In this document: positions 35,419 through 43,171 of the stretch, piece after piece
Layout: each line of letters opens with the position of its first letter
How positions within the stretch are numbered: the stretch's first letter is position 1
Source: Ornatilinea sp.
Lineage (GTDB): Bacteria; Chloroflexota; Anaerolineae; Anaerolineales; Anaerolineaceae
NCBI GenBank assembly: GCA_018433975.1
Contig: JAHDQE010000033.1
Coordinates: 1 to 64,000 of the forward strand
Length of the DNA stretch: 64,000 bases
Direction of reading: 5' to 3'
Made by a program: the position numbers and the translations under genes
Notes under the pieces: generated by a model
The model's input: the letters and a program-made list of their open reading frames with translations, nothing else
Told to the model about the DNA's origin: nothing
The model's database searches: none

Positions 35419-36357
35419 ATGAAACTTCCCAATTTTTTACGCAATTCCAAAGAAGACCAACCGGAGGCAGATATTCCAGAAGAGGAATCTTTGCTGACTG
35501 AAGCAGCTTCTCCTGAAGGGGAAGCTGAGGAATTGGCGCCGGATATGGAAACCGAAACCGTTCCCGAGGGTGAGGTTTTAGAAGAACCTATTGAAGCGTC
35601 GGCGGAACCGGTGGAGGAACAGGAACCAGAAAGCACCGAGAGTGTAGAAGGCAACCCACTTACCCCGGTTGTCGAAGAAGCCGGAGAACCGGAAGAGGTT
35701 GAAGCTCTGCCACCGGGCCCGGAAGTGGGTGAGCTGCCGCCGACAGAAGAATTGCCCCCGGCCGCCGAGCCATCCCGGCCTTCCTGGCCACGGCGCTTTA
35801 TTACCTGGTTGTTCAATAAAGAGACCCGGCATGGGCGCACCATGCGCCAACTGGCAATATTTGCCGGGGTATTTGGGTTGGGGCTGTTCTTTGCATGGAT
35901 TGTATGGGCCAGACCTCAGGCGAACCGGGCGGCAAGCCTGGCGAGAGAACGACAGCAGGCGGTTGCTGACCTGACAGCGGCGGAGGATGCCCGCCAGTCG
36001 GTAGAGTCTGAACTGGCGGATGTCCAGACGGCGCTGGCGACTGCTCAAGATGAAAAGGCGTTGCTGGAGGCCCGCGTGCACCTGGCAAAAACGGCCTATC
36101 AGGCTGCAAAGGCTCAATTAGCAATTGTTGAGAAGCAGGGCGCAGATGCTCTGGAGGCCCTGGATGCTGCCAAAGCAGAAGCGGCTGCTTTGAATGAATA
36201 CCTTGCAGATGAAGATCCCGATGTGGCTACAGAGATCGAGGCGCGCCTGACGGCTGCAAAATCCGCCTTGGTGCGCGACTCGGATCTAGCCTTATCCGAT
36301 CTGGAGACTCTAATCACTTTGTTGATGCAGCAGGATAAAATCCTGATAGGAAAGTAA
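35419..36357 (+). CDS. single-pass membrane coiled-coil protein with acidic N-terminal tail
   Basis: 312 aa, 9 bp after the previous gene, AAGGAG before the ATG. Residues 10-125 are a disordered Glu/Pro-rich tail, followed by a basic patch (WPRRFITWLFNKETRHGR), one membrane helix (about 145-165, FAGVFGLGLFFAWIVWARP) and an Ala/Glu-rich coiled coil to the C-terminus (RERQQAVADLTAAEDARQSV onward). The last segment (SALVRDSDLALSDLETLITLL) resembles the helical pair of the preceding protein, so the two may be distant paralogues. Last gene of the operon; terminator at 36429. Confidence 0.72.
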   Translation: MKLPNFLRNSKEDQPEADIPEEESLLTEAASPEGEAEELAPDMETETVPEGEVLEEPIEASAEPVEEQEPESTESVEGNPLTPVVEEAGEPEEVEALPPGPEVGELPPTEELPPAAEPSRPSWPRRFITWLFNKETRHGRTMRQLAIFAGVFGLGLFFAWIVWARPQANRAASLARERQQAVADLTAAEDARQSVESELADVQTALATAQDEKALLEARVHLAKTAYQAAKAQLAIVEKQGADALEALDAAKAEAAALNEYLADEDPDVATEIEARLTAAKSALVRDSDLALSDLETLITLLMQQDKILIGK

Positions 36358-36428
36358 TGTTTTTATGAATCCGAGTTTATCTGCACAGAGAGATAAACGC
36401 CGGTCATACTGAAAGAACGAAGAGAGAA

Positions 36429-36465
36429 ACAAAAATTGGCGGCTGATGAGGCCGCCAATTTTTGT
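36429..36465 (+). terminator. terminator of the rhomboid/coiled-coil operon
   Basis: ACAAAAATTGGCGGC and GCCGCCAATTTTTGT form a perfect 15-bp stem with a 7-nt loop. It ends the five-gene run. Confidence 0.85.
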
Positions 36466-36645
36466 TGGAAGGAACATTTTGATTGGAAAAATATAGGTGT
36501 GTGCAGTCTGAAAAACAGATTGAAATGGGCGTGAAGGATTGTCTGAGTGAGCCAATTTTGGAGGCTTTCAAGCTAATGCGCTGTACTGGCAGATTAATTC
36601 AAAATGTGTTAAAATGCTAACTGTTCTGATGAAATTTGAATCTGT

Positions 36646-36716
36646 AGGGGCGTGGTGCAATGGCAGCACACCAGACTTTGAATCTGTTGATCCTGGTTCG
36701 ATCCCGGGCGCCCCTG
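36646..36716 (+). tRNA. tRNA-Gln (anticodon TTG)
   Basis: 71 nt cloverleaf: acceptor AGGGGCG (36646-36652) pairs with CGCCCCT (36709-36715), discriminator G; D arm GTGC-loop-GCAC; anticodon loop CTTTGAA with TTG at 36678-36680; T arm CCTGG-TTCGATC-CCGGG. The anticodon stem has one C-T mismatch at its base. The 3' CCA is not encoded. A TAAAAT -10-like hexamer lies at 36610-36615. Confidence 0.93.
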
Positions 36717-36735
36717 CCTTATCCTCGCTGCCCAG

Positions 36736-36780
36736 ATAACGGGTTTTGCGCCGCTTGACCGGCAGCGCAAAACCCGTTAT
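36736..36780 (+). terminator. strong hairpin downstream of tRNA-Gln
   Basis: ATAACGGGTTTTGCGC and its exact complement GCGCAAAACCCGTTAT, a 16-bp stem with a 13-nt loop, followed by GTTTTG. It ends the tRNA transcript. Confidence 0.8.
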
Positions 36781-36866
36781 GTTTTGTCTGGGAAGATGGC
36801 AAAGTTTATATTTTTAAATATTACGCTCACAGCCTGACGTCATTTGCAGGCTGGAAGGAGAGATGG

Positions 36867-38219
36867 ATGACAATTACAGCAGTGATCCTGGCGGCCGGAC
36901 AAGGTACCCGCATGCGGTCAAGACTTCCTAAAATGCTGCACCCTCTGATGGGACGCGCCCTGATCCAGTATTCTTTAGATGCGGCGGGCGCCGTCACAGA
37001 CCAGACCCCGGTCGTTGTGGTAGGACATGGCGCCGAACAGGTGCGGGACGCGGTTGGAGATGCCGCGCGTTTTGCCATACAGGACCGGCAACTGGGTACG
37101 GCCAACGCTGTGCAGGCTGCTGAAGAGCTGCTGGTCGGTCAATCTGACCTGATCCTGGTAACTTACGCGGATATGCCCCTGTTTCGGGTTGAAACCCTGA
37201 AGAATCTGGTTGCGGCTCAACGGAAAAATAATGGGCCGCTCACCATGCTCACCGTAACCGCGGATGACCCGCGTGGTTTTGGCAGAATTATCCGCAACGA
37301 GCAGAATGATGTTGTCGCCATCGTCGAAGAAGCCCAGGCGACACCGGACCAATTGGAAATTCACGAACTGAATGCCAGCGCTTACTGCTTTGACGCAGAC
37401 TGGTTGTGGAATGCCCTGCGCCGGGTTCCACTCTCGCCAAAAGGTGAATATTACCTGACCGATACGGTGGAAATTGCAGTCAATGAGGGATATAAAATCC
37501 AGGCTTTCACTACGGACGACCCCACCGAGGCGCTGGGGATCAATAACCGGGTGCATCTGGCCGAAGCCGAAGCCGTCCTGCGGGAGCGTATCAATCGGGC
37601 CTGGATGGAAGCCGGTGTTACCATTATCGACCCGGCCACAACTTACATCCAGAAAGATGTGGTTATTGGGCAGGATACGGAGATCTGGCCGAACACCTAT
37701 CTGCGGGGTTTTACACGGATCGGTGAGGACTGCATCATTGGCCCTAACAGCATCCTTGAAGATATGCAGGTTGGCAATCACTGCAAAGTTCTCAGTTCCG
37801 TTCTGGAAAAGTCCATTTTGGAAGACCATGTGGATATTGGTCCTTTTGGTCACCTCCGGAAGGGCGCGCACCTCGCCAAGGGTGTTCATATGGGAAATTT
37901 CGGTGAAGTAAAAGATTCTTACCTTGGACCGGGTACAAAAATGGGTCATTTCTCTTATATTGGAAATGCTCAAATCGGCTCAGAGGTCAACATTGGCGCA
38001 GGGACAATCACCTGCAATTATGACGGTGAGCACAAAAATCCTACTGAAATCGGTGATAATGTATTTATCGGCAGCGACACCATGCTGGTTGCTCCGGTAA
38101 AGCTTGGGGATGGGGCCCATACAGGGGCCGGTTCCGTCATCACCCATGACGTAGAACCGGGTGAGGTGGTGATTGGTGTTCCTGCCCGGCCATATAAAAA
38201 GAAAGAGAATGATGGATAA
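36867..38219 (+). CDS. glmU: bifunctional UDP-N-acetylglucosamine pyrophosphorylase / glucosamine-1-phosphate N-acetyltransferase
   Basis: 450 aa cytosolic enzyme that makes UDP-GlcNAc for peptidoglycan. The N-terminal nucleotidyltransferase (1-225) has LAAGQGTRMRSRLPKMLHPL, then VTYADMPLFR and the NASAYCFD strand. The C-terminal left-handed beta-helix acetyltransferase (about 250-445) has hexad repeats and FGHLRKGAHLAKGVHMGNF, NIGAGTITCNYDGEHK and FIGSDTMLVAPVKLGDGA. Both halves are complete. GGAAGGAGAG precedes the ATG. It overlaps the next gene by 8 bp. Confidence 0.95.
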   Translation: MTITAVILAAGQGTRMRSRLPKMLHPLMGRALIQYSLDAAGAVTDQTPVVVVGHGAEQVRDAVGDAARFAIQDRQLGTANAVQAAEELLVGQSDLILVTYADMPLFRVETLKNLVAAQRKNNGPLTMLTVTADDPRGFGRIIRNEQNDVVAIVEEAQATPDQLEIHELNASAYCFDADWLWNALRRVPLSPKGEYYLTDTVEIAVNEGYKIQAFTTDDPTEALGINNRVHLAEAEAVLRERINRAWMEAGVTIIDPATTYIQKDVVIGQDTEIWPNTYLRGFTRIGEDCIIGPNSILEDMQVGNHCKVLSSVLEKSILEDHVDIGPFGHLRKGAHLAKGVHMGNFGEVKDSYLGPGTKMGHFSYIGNAQIGSEVNIGAGTITCNYDGEHKNPTEIGDNVFIGSDTMLVAPVKLGDGAHTGAGSVITHDVEPGEVVIGVPARPYKKKENDG

Positions 38220-39486
38220 TTCGCTTTGGTTCTGGTTCTTCCTGTTTCTGGTATTGGATATTCTGTTTGCGGTGATCCGGGTCAGTCTGGTCTATCTGCG
38301 CCTGCCTCATCTGGTCAGTATGAAGGGTGGAAATTTTGAGGCGGTCGAGCGCACCATGAAGCTGCTGGAACGCCCCGATCTTTCGGCCACGCTTCGATTG
38401 ACTTTGGTGTGTACCCACTTCATTCTGGCCGGAATCTCCTGGTTGATCCTGGTCCAATTACTGGGAATATCTCTCCCGCTGTGGGGCGCGATCCTGGTCT
38501 GGGTTTTGCTCTCCATAATCATCTTATCTCTGGAATTTGCATTTGAAGGAATTGCTCTGCGGAATGTTGAAGTTTGGGCAATGCGGCTGACTCCGATTGC
38601 CGGGTTGCTGGACTTCATATTCCGTCCCGTTTCCTGGTTCCTGATGTTGATTTTGGGATCTCCGCGGGTCCTTCAGCGTTCTCTGGGCTCGGTCACGGAA
38701 GACGAATTAAAAACCTGGGTGGAGCAGGGGCAGCCTGAAGGCAGCCTGGAGATGGGTGAGCGTAAGATGATCGCTTCCATTTTTCACTTCAGCGACACCC
38801 TCTGCCGGGAGATTATGATCCCCCGAATTGATGTGTTTGCGCTGGAAGTAAATACCTCCATCAATCAGGCTATCGAGGCGATCATCCAATCCGGGCACTC
38901 CCGTTTCCCGGTATATGAGGAATCCATCGACAACATCATTGGGCTGTTGTACGCCAAAGATATGCTGCGGTTGGACCGGGAGGATATCCACTCGATCCGC
39001 AACTTGCTGCGCCAGGCATACTTTGTTCCCGAGGCCAAAAAAGTAGATGAACTGCTGCGTGAAATGCAGGCGCGCGGGATCCACATGGCCGTTGTCGTGG
39101 ACGAATACGGCGGAATGGCCGGGTTGGTTACCCTGGAAGATATTGTGGAAGAGATTGTCGGCGAAATCCGTGACGAATATGACGAAAAGGAAGAACTCCT
39201 GTTTGAGGAAGTTGGACCGGATGAATATATCTTCCATGGACGGATTGATCTGGATGACTTCAATGAAATTGTGGATACTCACCTCACCAAGGATGTCGCG
39301 GATACCCTGGGTGGGTTCATTTATGGACAGATTGGTCGTGTCCCCGTCGGGGGAGAGGAAATTGAAATTGAGAACTGGCACCTGACCGTTGAGGAGGTCA
39401 GCGGGCGGCGGATCCGCATCGTGCGCGCTCGCCGCATTCTGACGGATCAGGATACCGAGGAGCTAAACCATGACTCTGAACGATGA
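38212..39486 (+). CDS. second CNNM/CorC-type membrane protein with CBS pair
   Basis: 424 aa from the ATG at 38212, chosen because AAAGAGA is best spaced there; the ATG directly before it (38209) is the alternative. CNNM/DUF21 membrane domain (about 1-175), CBS pair (about 200-320, IPRIDVFALEVN, HSRFPVYEESIDNIIGLLY) and CorC/HlyC domain (about 335-415, DEYIFHGRIDLDDFNEIV). It is a paralogue of the protein at 24747-26069, sharing the VVDEYGGMAGLVTLEDIVEEIVG block. Probably metal-ion (Mg2+) homeostasis. It is embedded in a glmU-cdd-recO run, a context common in Gram-positive-type genomes. Confidence 0.9.
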   Translation: MDNSLWFWFFLFLVLDILFAVIRVSLVYLRLPHLVSMKGGNFEAVERTMKLLERPDLSATLRLTLVCTHFILAGISWLILVQLLGISLPLWGAILVWVLLSIIILSLEFAFEGIALRNVEVWAMRLTPIAGLLDFIFRPVSWFLMLILGSPRVLQRSLGSVTEDELKTWVEQGQPEGSLEMGERKMIASIFHFSDTLCREIMIPRIDVFALEVNTSINQAIEAIIQSGHSRFPVYEESIDNIIGLLYAKDMLRLDREDIHSIRNLLRQAYFVPEAKKVDELLREMQARGIHMAVVVDEYGGMAGLVTLEDIVEEIVGEIRDEYDEKEELLFEEVGPDEYIFHGRIDLDDFNEIVDTHLTKDVADTLGGFIYGQIGRVPVGGEEIEIENWHLTVEEVSGRRIRIVRARRILTDQDTEELNHDSER

Positions 39487-39877
39487 AATGCGCGAAAAAT
39501 TGGTCCAGCTGGCCATTCATGCCCGTCATTGGGCGTACGTCCCCTATTCCCATTATGCCGTTGGCGCTGCGCTGCTAACGGCTTCGGATAAGATTTATGA
39601 CGGGGTCAATATCGAAAACGCGGCTTACCCGGTAACCGTTTGCGCGGAGCGCACAGCCGTCTTCAAGGCAGTTTCGGAGGGCGAACGCGATTTCAAGGCG
39701 ATTGCTGTGGTGACCGATAACGGCGGCGCGCCCTGCGGCAGCTGCCGTCAGGTTTTGGCCGAGTTTGGTCTGGATACAGTGGTCCTGATTGCCGATGCTG
39801 AAGGAAATATTCAGCAGGAAACTACTGTAAAGGAACTGCTCCCCGGTGCTTTCACGCCTAAATTTCTGGGCAAGTAG
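39470..39877 (+). CDS. cdd: cytidine deaminase
   Basis: 135 aa zinc enzyme that deaminates cytidine and deoxycytidine in pyrimidine salvage; size of the homotetrameric form. Zinc ligands are Cys58 in TVCAERTA and Cys89/Cys92 in PCGSCRQVL, with catalytic Glu60. SHYAVGAALL and GVNIENAAYP line the nucleoside site. It overlaps the preceding gene by 17 bp and precedes recO by 37 bp. Confidence 0.94.
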   Translation: MTLNDEMREKLVQLAIHARHWAYVPYSHYAVGAALLTASDKIYDGVNIENAAYPVTVCAERTAVFKAVSEGERDFKAIAVVTDNGGAPCGSCRQVLAEFGLDTVVLIADAEGNIQQETTVKELLPGAFTPKFLGK

Positions 39878-39914
39878 CCGGAATTACCCGATTAGACGAG
39901 CAAGGTAGGGCCGC

Positions 39915-40703
39915 ATGGCATCAACAGAACGTTCCCTGCGAATGGAGGCTGTGGTCCTGCGCCATTCAAACTGGGGAGAAGCGGACCGCCTGCTGGTGTT
40001 GTTCACCCGCGAACAGGGAAAACTACGCGCCATTGCCAAAGGCGTGCGGAAAATGCGCTCACGAAAGGCCGGGCACCTGGAGCCTTTTACTCGAGTGATG
40101 CTGCTGCTCTCCCGAGGCAGGGATTTGTGGATTGTGACCCAGGCGGAAACCATTGAATCCTATCTCCCGATCCGGGCCGATCTGGAGCGCACCGGCTACG
40201 CGGCTTATGTGGTCGAGCTGCTGGACCGCTTCGGCTATGAAGAAGGGGAGAACCGGGCGTTGTACCGTCTGCTGACCAACACCCTGGAGCGCATCGCCGA
40301 AGAGGAGGATATCTTTCCTGCTGTGCGTCACTATGAAATCCGTATGCTGGATTTGCTGGGCTTTCGCCCGGAACTTTTGACCTGCCTGGGCTGCGGCGCG
40401 GAGATTAAACCGGAAGACCAGTATTTCTCCGGGGGGCAGGGTGGTGTGTTGTGCCCCAGGTGCGGATCGAGAGACCCTGCTGCCCGCCCGATATCCATGC
40501 TGGCGCTGAAATTTCTGCGGCATTACCAGCGCAGCAGCTATGCGGAGGCCCGCCGGGCGCGGATCGCTCCCGCGGTGCGCCGGGAGATGGAAGCGGTCAT
40601 GCAGTATTACCTGACCTACCAGTTAGAGCGAAAGTTAAATACCCCGAACTTTTTGCGTTCGGTGCGGCAGTCCGGAGATCCGACTGACGAGAACGAAAAA
40701 TAA
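39915..40703 (+). CDS. recO: DNA repair protein RecO
   Basis: 262 aa RecF-pathway mediator that anneals ssDNA and helps load RecA. N-terminal OB fold (about 5-80, LRMEAVVLRHSNWGEADRLL, TREQGKLRAIAKGVRK), helical domain, and a zinc knuckle of four Cys (LTCLGCGAE and GVLCPRCGS). The last gene before a shared terminator that also serves the subtilase facing it. Confidence 0.93.
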   Translation: MASTERSLRMEAVVLRHSNWGEADRLLVLFTREQGKLRAIAKGVRKMRSRKAGHLEPFTRVMLLLSRGRDLWIVTQAETIESYLPIRADLERTGYAAYVVELLDRFGYEEGENRALYRLLTNTLERIAEEEDIFPAVRHYEIRMLDLLGFRPELLTCLGCGAEIKPEDQYFSGGQGGVLCPRCGSRDPAARPISMLALKFLRHYQRSSYAEARRARIAPAVRREMEAVMQYYLTYQLERKLNTPNFLRSVRQSGDPTDENEK

Positions 40704-40726
40704 GGCGGCTGCGAGAGCAGCCGCCT
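40703..40726. terminator. shared terminator of recO and the first subtilase gene
   Basis: AGGCGGCTGC-GAGA-GCAGCCGCCT. On the minus strand it is followed by TTATTTTTCG, a good U tail for the subtilase. The same hairpin core recurs at 46046-46089 and 48891-48912. Confidence 0.85.
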
Positions 40727-40732
40727 GTTGGT

Positions 40733-43108
40733 TTATGGTACATTCGACAAACTTTGTTGTGGTTGCCAGTCGCGGCTGGCCGAAAGGATTGCATTCCCTT
40801 CTGCGTAAGGCCACAAATCAGAGGTACCACATTCATTAAACTCCCAATATACTGAGGAACCACCTTTCCTTGTTACAGTTGTTACCCCCGCCCAACTGTT
40901 ACCCGGATTGCAAGAATGATAGACATATATTGAATAATACATTCTGCCATCAATCCAAATTTTAACAGATGGGTAAGCAGCTTTTAAATCTGCTCCATTG
41001 TTGTAGTCGTGGAGAAAGAATTCATAAGTCCCGTTGGAATACTCTCCCAGGTAATAAGGGTATTCAGTTTGGAGATAGTTTCTGAGATTAATGACCTCTA
41101 GACTCATACTATCCTCAGCCCCACCATTGCGATACCAGCGTGCATAGGGATAATCCAGAAGTGTGCCCGCGCCAAGATCATTGGGGTGCCCGGATTTTCC
41201 GCTGCCCACTACGCCGCTGGGAGCACCGGCCGGCAAGAAAGCGAACAAATCCAAATCATATCCCGACTTCCAAGTGGCTACAATGCTGGTGCCAGCTTTT
41301 GGGGGCACAGCGATCGGAGAAATCAAAGCATAACCATCTGGACTTGCTGATGCCTTAGCAAGTGTCACGATCACTCTACCGGCGGTGTATCCTTTCGCAT
41401 TCACATAAATGGGGTGGCTCAAACCCGTTGGAATGTTGAGCAGATCCACATAGGGAGTGGCTTTACTGGTCACCTTTCCGACCGCGAGGGTCGCACCGGT
41501 GTTGCGATGCCGGACGGTGATGGTTGCACCGACCAGCGGGAGACCGGTGGTCGCGTCAATGACCCTGACGATCAATCCACCACGAAGCATAGTGTTTGCC
41601 AGATCCACCCCCCGTGCACCGCTCATGGAGCTTGGCCAACAAAAAGGAGCTTTGATGGTATTCTCATCCACATAACCATACCCGGTGTTGCTGTAGCCGT
41701 TCGCAGGGTCGGGTATATCCGGATCCTCCGCGATGACCGGCTTGGACCCACGCTTCATCATCCAACTAAGGGATCCATAATGTTTTGCCCCTTCCCGAGC
41801 AGCCGCGCCGGAGACGTGAGCGGCTGCCATCGAGGTGCCATCCCAGTAGTCATACCCGGACGCACTTTCACCATAATAATTGTTCCAGAACGGATAGCTG
41901 ACCGGCAGGGTTGAGTAAATACTCTCCCCCGGGGCAATCATCTCCACCCAATCGCCGTAGTTGGTGAAATCGGTGGCACAGTCTTCAGCCGGATAGATTT
42001 CATCCTCGGTTTGAAGATCATCCCCATTGAGATCCACCCAGATGCGGTCATCCGTGGGAGCCCGCAAAGCGCCCACAGAAAGCAGTCCTTTCCCAATTTG
42101 ATCATCCAGCGCCCACCCGGCTGGATAAGGTGGGGTGTTGGTGCTCTGGCTACCGGCTGCAACTATTACCACTTTGTTCATATAATTGATGGCGTAATTG
42201 AGTGCGTAATACTGTGCCTCCGTGCCGACGCTGCTTTCCAGACTCATGTTAATGATTACACTAGATTTGTTTTTCGCACAATAATTAATCGCAGCGACAA
42301 CATCAAAATTGGTACCCCAACCCTGGGCGTTCAATGCCTTGACCATCAGCACCTTGCCGGTGGAAATACCGGCCGGGCCGATTCCGTTCCCCGCTTTGGC
42401 TGCAATTGTCCCGGCAACATGGGTGCCATGCCCATTATCATCATTGGCAATCCTGTCATCATTGACGAAATCATAGCCGTTGATGATCTTCCCTCTCAGA
42501 TCAGGGTGTCTATTGTCTGCCCCAGTATCAATCACGCACACCCGCGAACTTTTATCTGGATAGTTCCAGATGATATCATGCTTGATTTTTGTGTTACCCC
42601 AGTTGTTATATTCATCATCTGGGTAGGTTGGTTTGACACTGCCTCTGATGGAACGCAGAGACTTTAATACTTCGACATTGCGGGTAAGGGTACTATATCC
42701 TACCTGTTGAGTGACCTCGGTAAGCTGAATTGGATCCCCCAGCGGATCCGCTTCTGGGATCCAGGAGAGGTAATTGGGTTCGGCGAAGGCCACATCGGTC
42801 TGTCCAGCCAGCCGTTCGGCGAGAGAAAACACATCCGCCTCAGGATCTGCGCTCAATAAAACTACATTGGCATACTGGTCCACGACCATCGCGCCAACCG
42901 AACCAGCCAAGGCTTCTGCTCTGGCTTCCATTTCAGCCTGCGGCAAATCGCGGTCGAAACCAACTACCACCTCACCAGGTACGTACAGGGTATCCCGGGT
43001 AAAATCCGGTTCCGGGGCCTGTGCCTGGGCTGAAACTGTCCTGATAGGCAACAGAGAAAATACCAACACCAACATAATAATGAAACGAGTGACACAATAT
43101 TTTTTCAT
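40733..43108 (-). CDS. secreted subtilisin-family (S8) peptidase paralogue 1, oxyanion Asn replaced by Ser
   Basis: 791 aa. Signal peptide (about 1-28), I9-like propeptide (about 38-120, LYVPGEVVVGFDRDL), S8 domain (about 175-445), carboxypeptidase-regulatory-like domain (about 510-580, [19 protein letters not shown]), DUF2135-like domain (about 615-720, SGYDLDLFAFLPAG) and the tail WPYAEGNAILSA shared by the group. Catalytic Asp194 (VIDTGAD), His230 (GHGTH) and Ser426 (GTSMA) are present. The oxyanion Asn, normally AAGN, is Ser320 (AAGS, codon at 42149-42151), and the Pro of GTSMAAP is Ala, so activity may be reduced or altered. It lies 63 bp after paralogue 2 with no promoter between, so the two are probably co-transcribed. 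A calcium-loop-like insert is present but altered (NGDDLQTEDE). Confidence 0.92.
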   Translation of the reverse strand: MKKYCVTRFIIMLVLVFSLLPIRTVSAQAQAPEPDFTRDTLYVPGEVVVGFDRDLPQAEMEARAEALAGSVGAMVVDQYANVVLLSADPEADVFSLAERLAGQTDVAFAEPNYLSWIPEADPLGDPIQLTEVTQQVGYSTLTRNVEVLKSLRSIRGSVKPTYPDDEYNNWGNTKIKHDIIWNYPDKSSRVCVIDTGADNRHPDLRGKIINGYDFVNDDRIANDDNGHGTHVAGTIAAKAGNGIGPAGISTGKVLMVKALNAQGWGTNFDVVAAINYCAKNKSSVIINMSLESSVGTEAQYYALNYAINYMNKVVIVAAGSQSTNTPPYPAGWALDDQIGKGLLSVGALRAPTDDRIWVDLNGDDLQTEDEIYPAEDCATDFTNYGDWVEMIAPGESIYSTLPVSYPFWNNYYGESASGYDYWDGTSMAAAHVSGAAAREGAKHYGSLSWMMKRGSKPVIAEDPDIPDPANGYSNTGYGYVDENTIKAPFCWPSSMSGARGVDLANTMLRGGLIVRVIDATTGLPLVGATITVRHRNTGATLAVGKVTSKATPYVDLLNIPTGLSHPIYVNAKGYTAGRVIVTLAKASASPDGYALISPIAVPPKAGTSIVATWKSGYDLDLFAFLPAGAPSGVVGSGKSGHPNDLGAGTLLDYPYARWYRNGGAEDSMSLEVINLRNYLQTEYPYYLGEYSNGTYEFFLHDYNNGADLKAAYPSVKIWIDGRMYYSIYVYHSCNPGNSWAGVTTVTRKGGSSVYWEFNECGTSDLWPYAEGNAILSASRDWQPQQSLSNVP

Positions 43109-43171
43109 TTTAGTTTCCCTCCAAACATTGTTTAAAACTCTTTAAATATTTCTTCTGCAGCGGATGTGCTT

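Noticed and set aside
42011..42667. Long open frame of 218 codons on the + strand inside subtilase paralogue 1, and similar ones in paralogues 3 (46208-46711), 4 (49664-50560) and 5 (53071-53742)
   Set aside because: They are antisense shadows of conserved subtilase codons. They have no binding site or family similarity, and recur only because the genes are paralogous.
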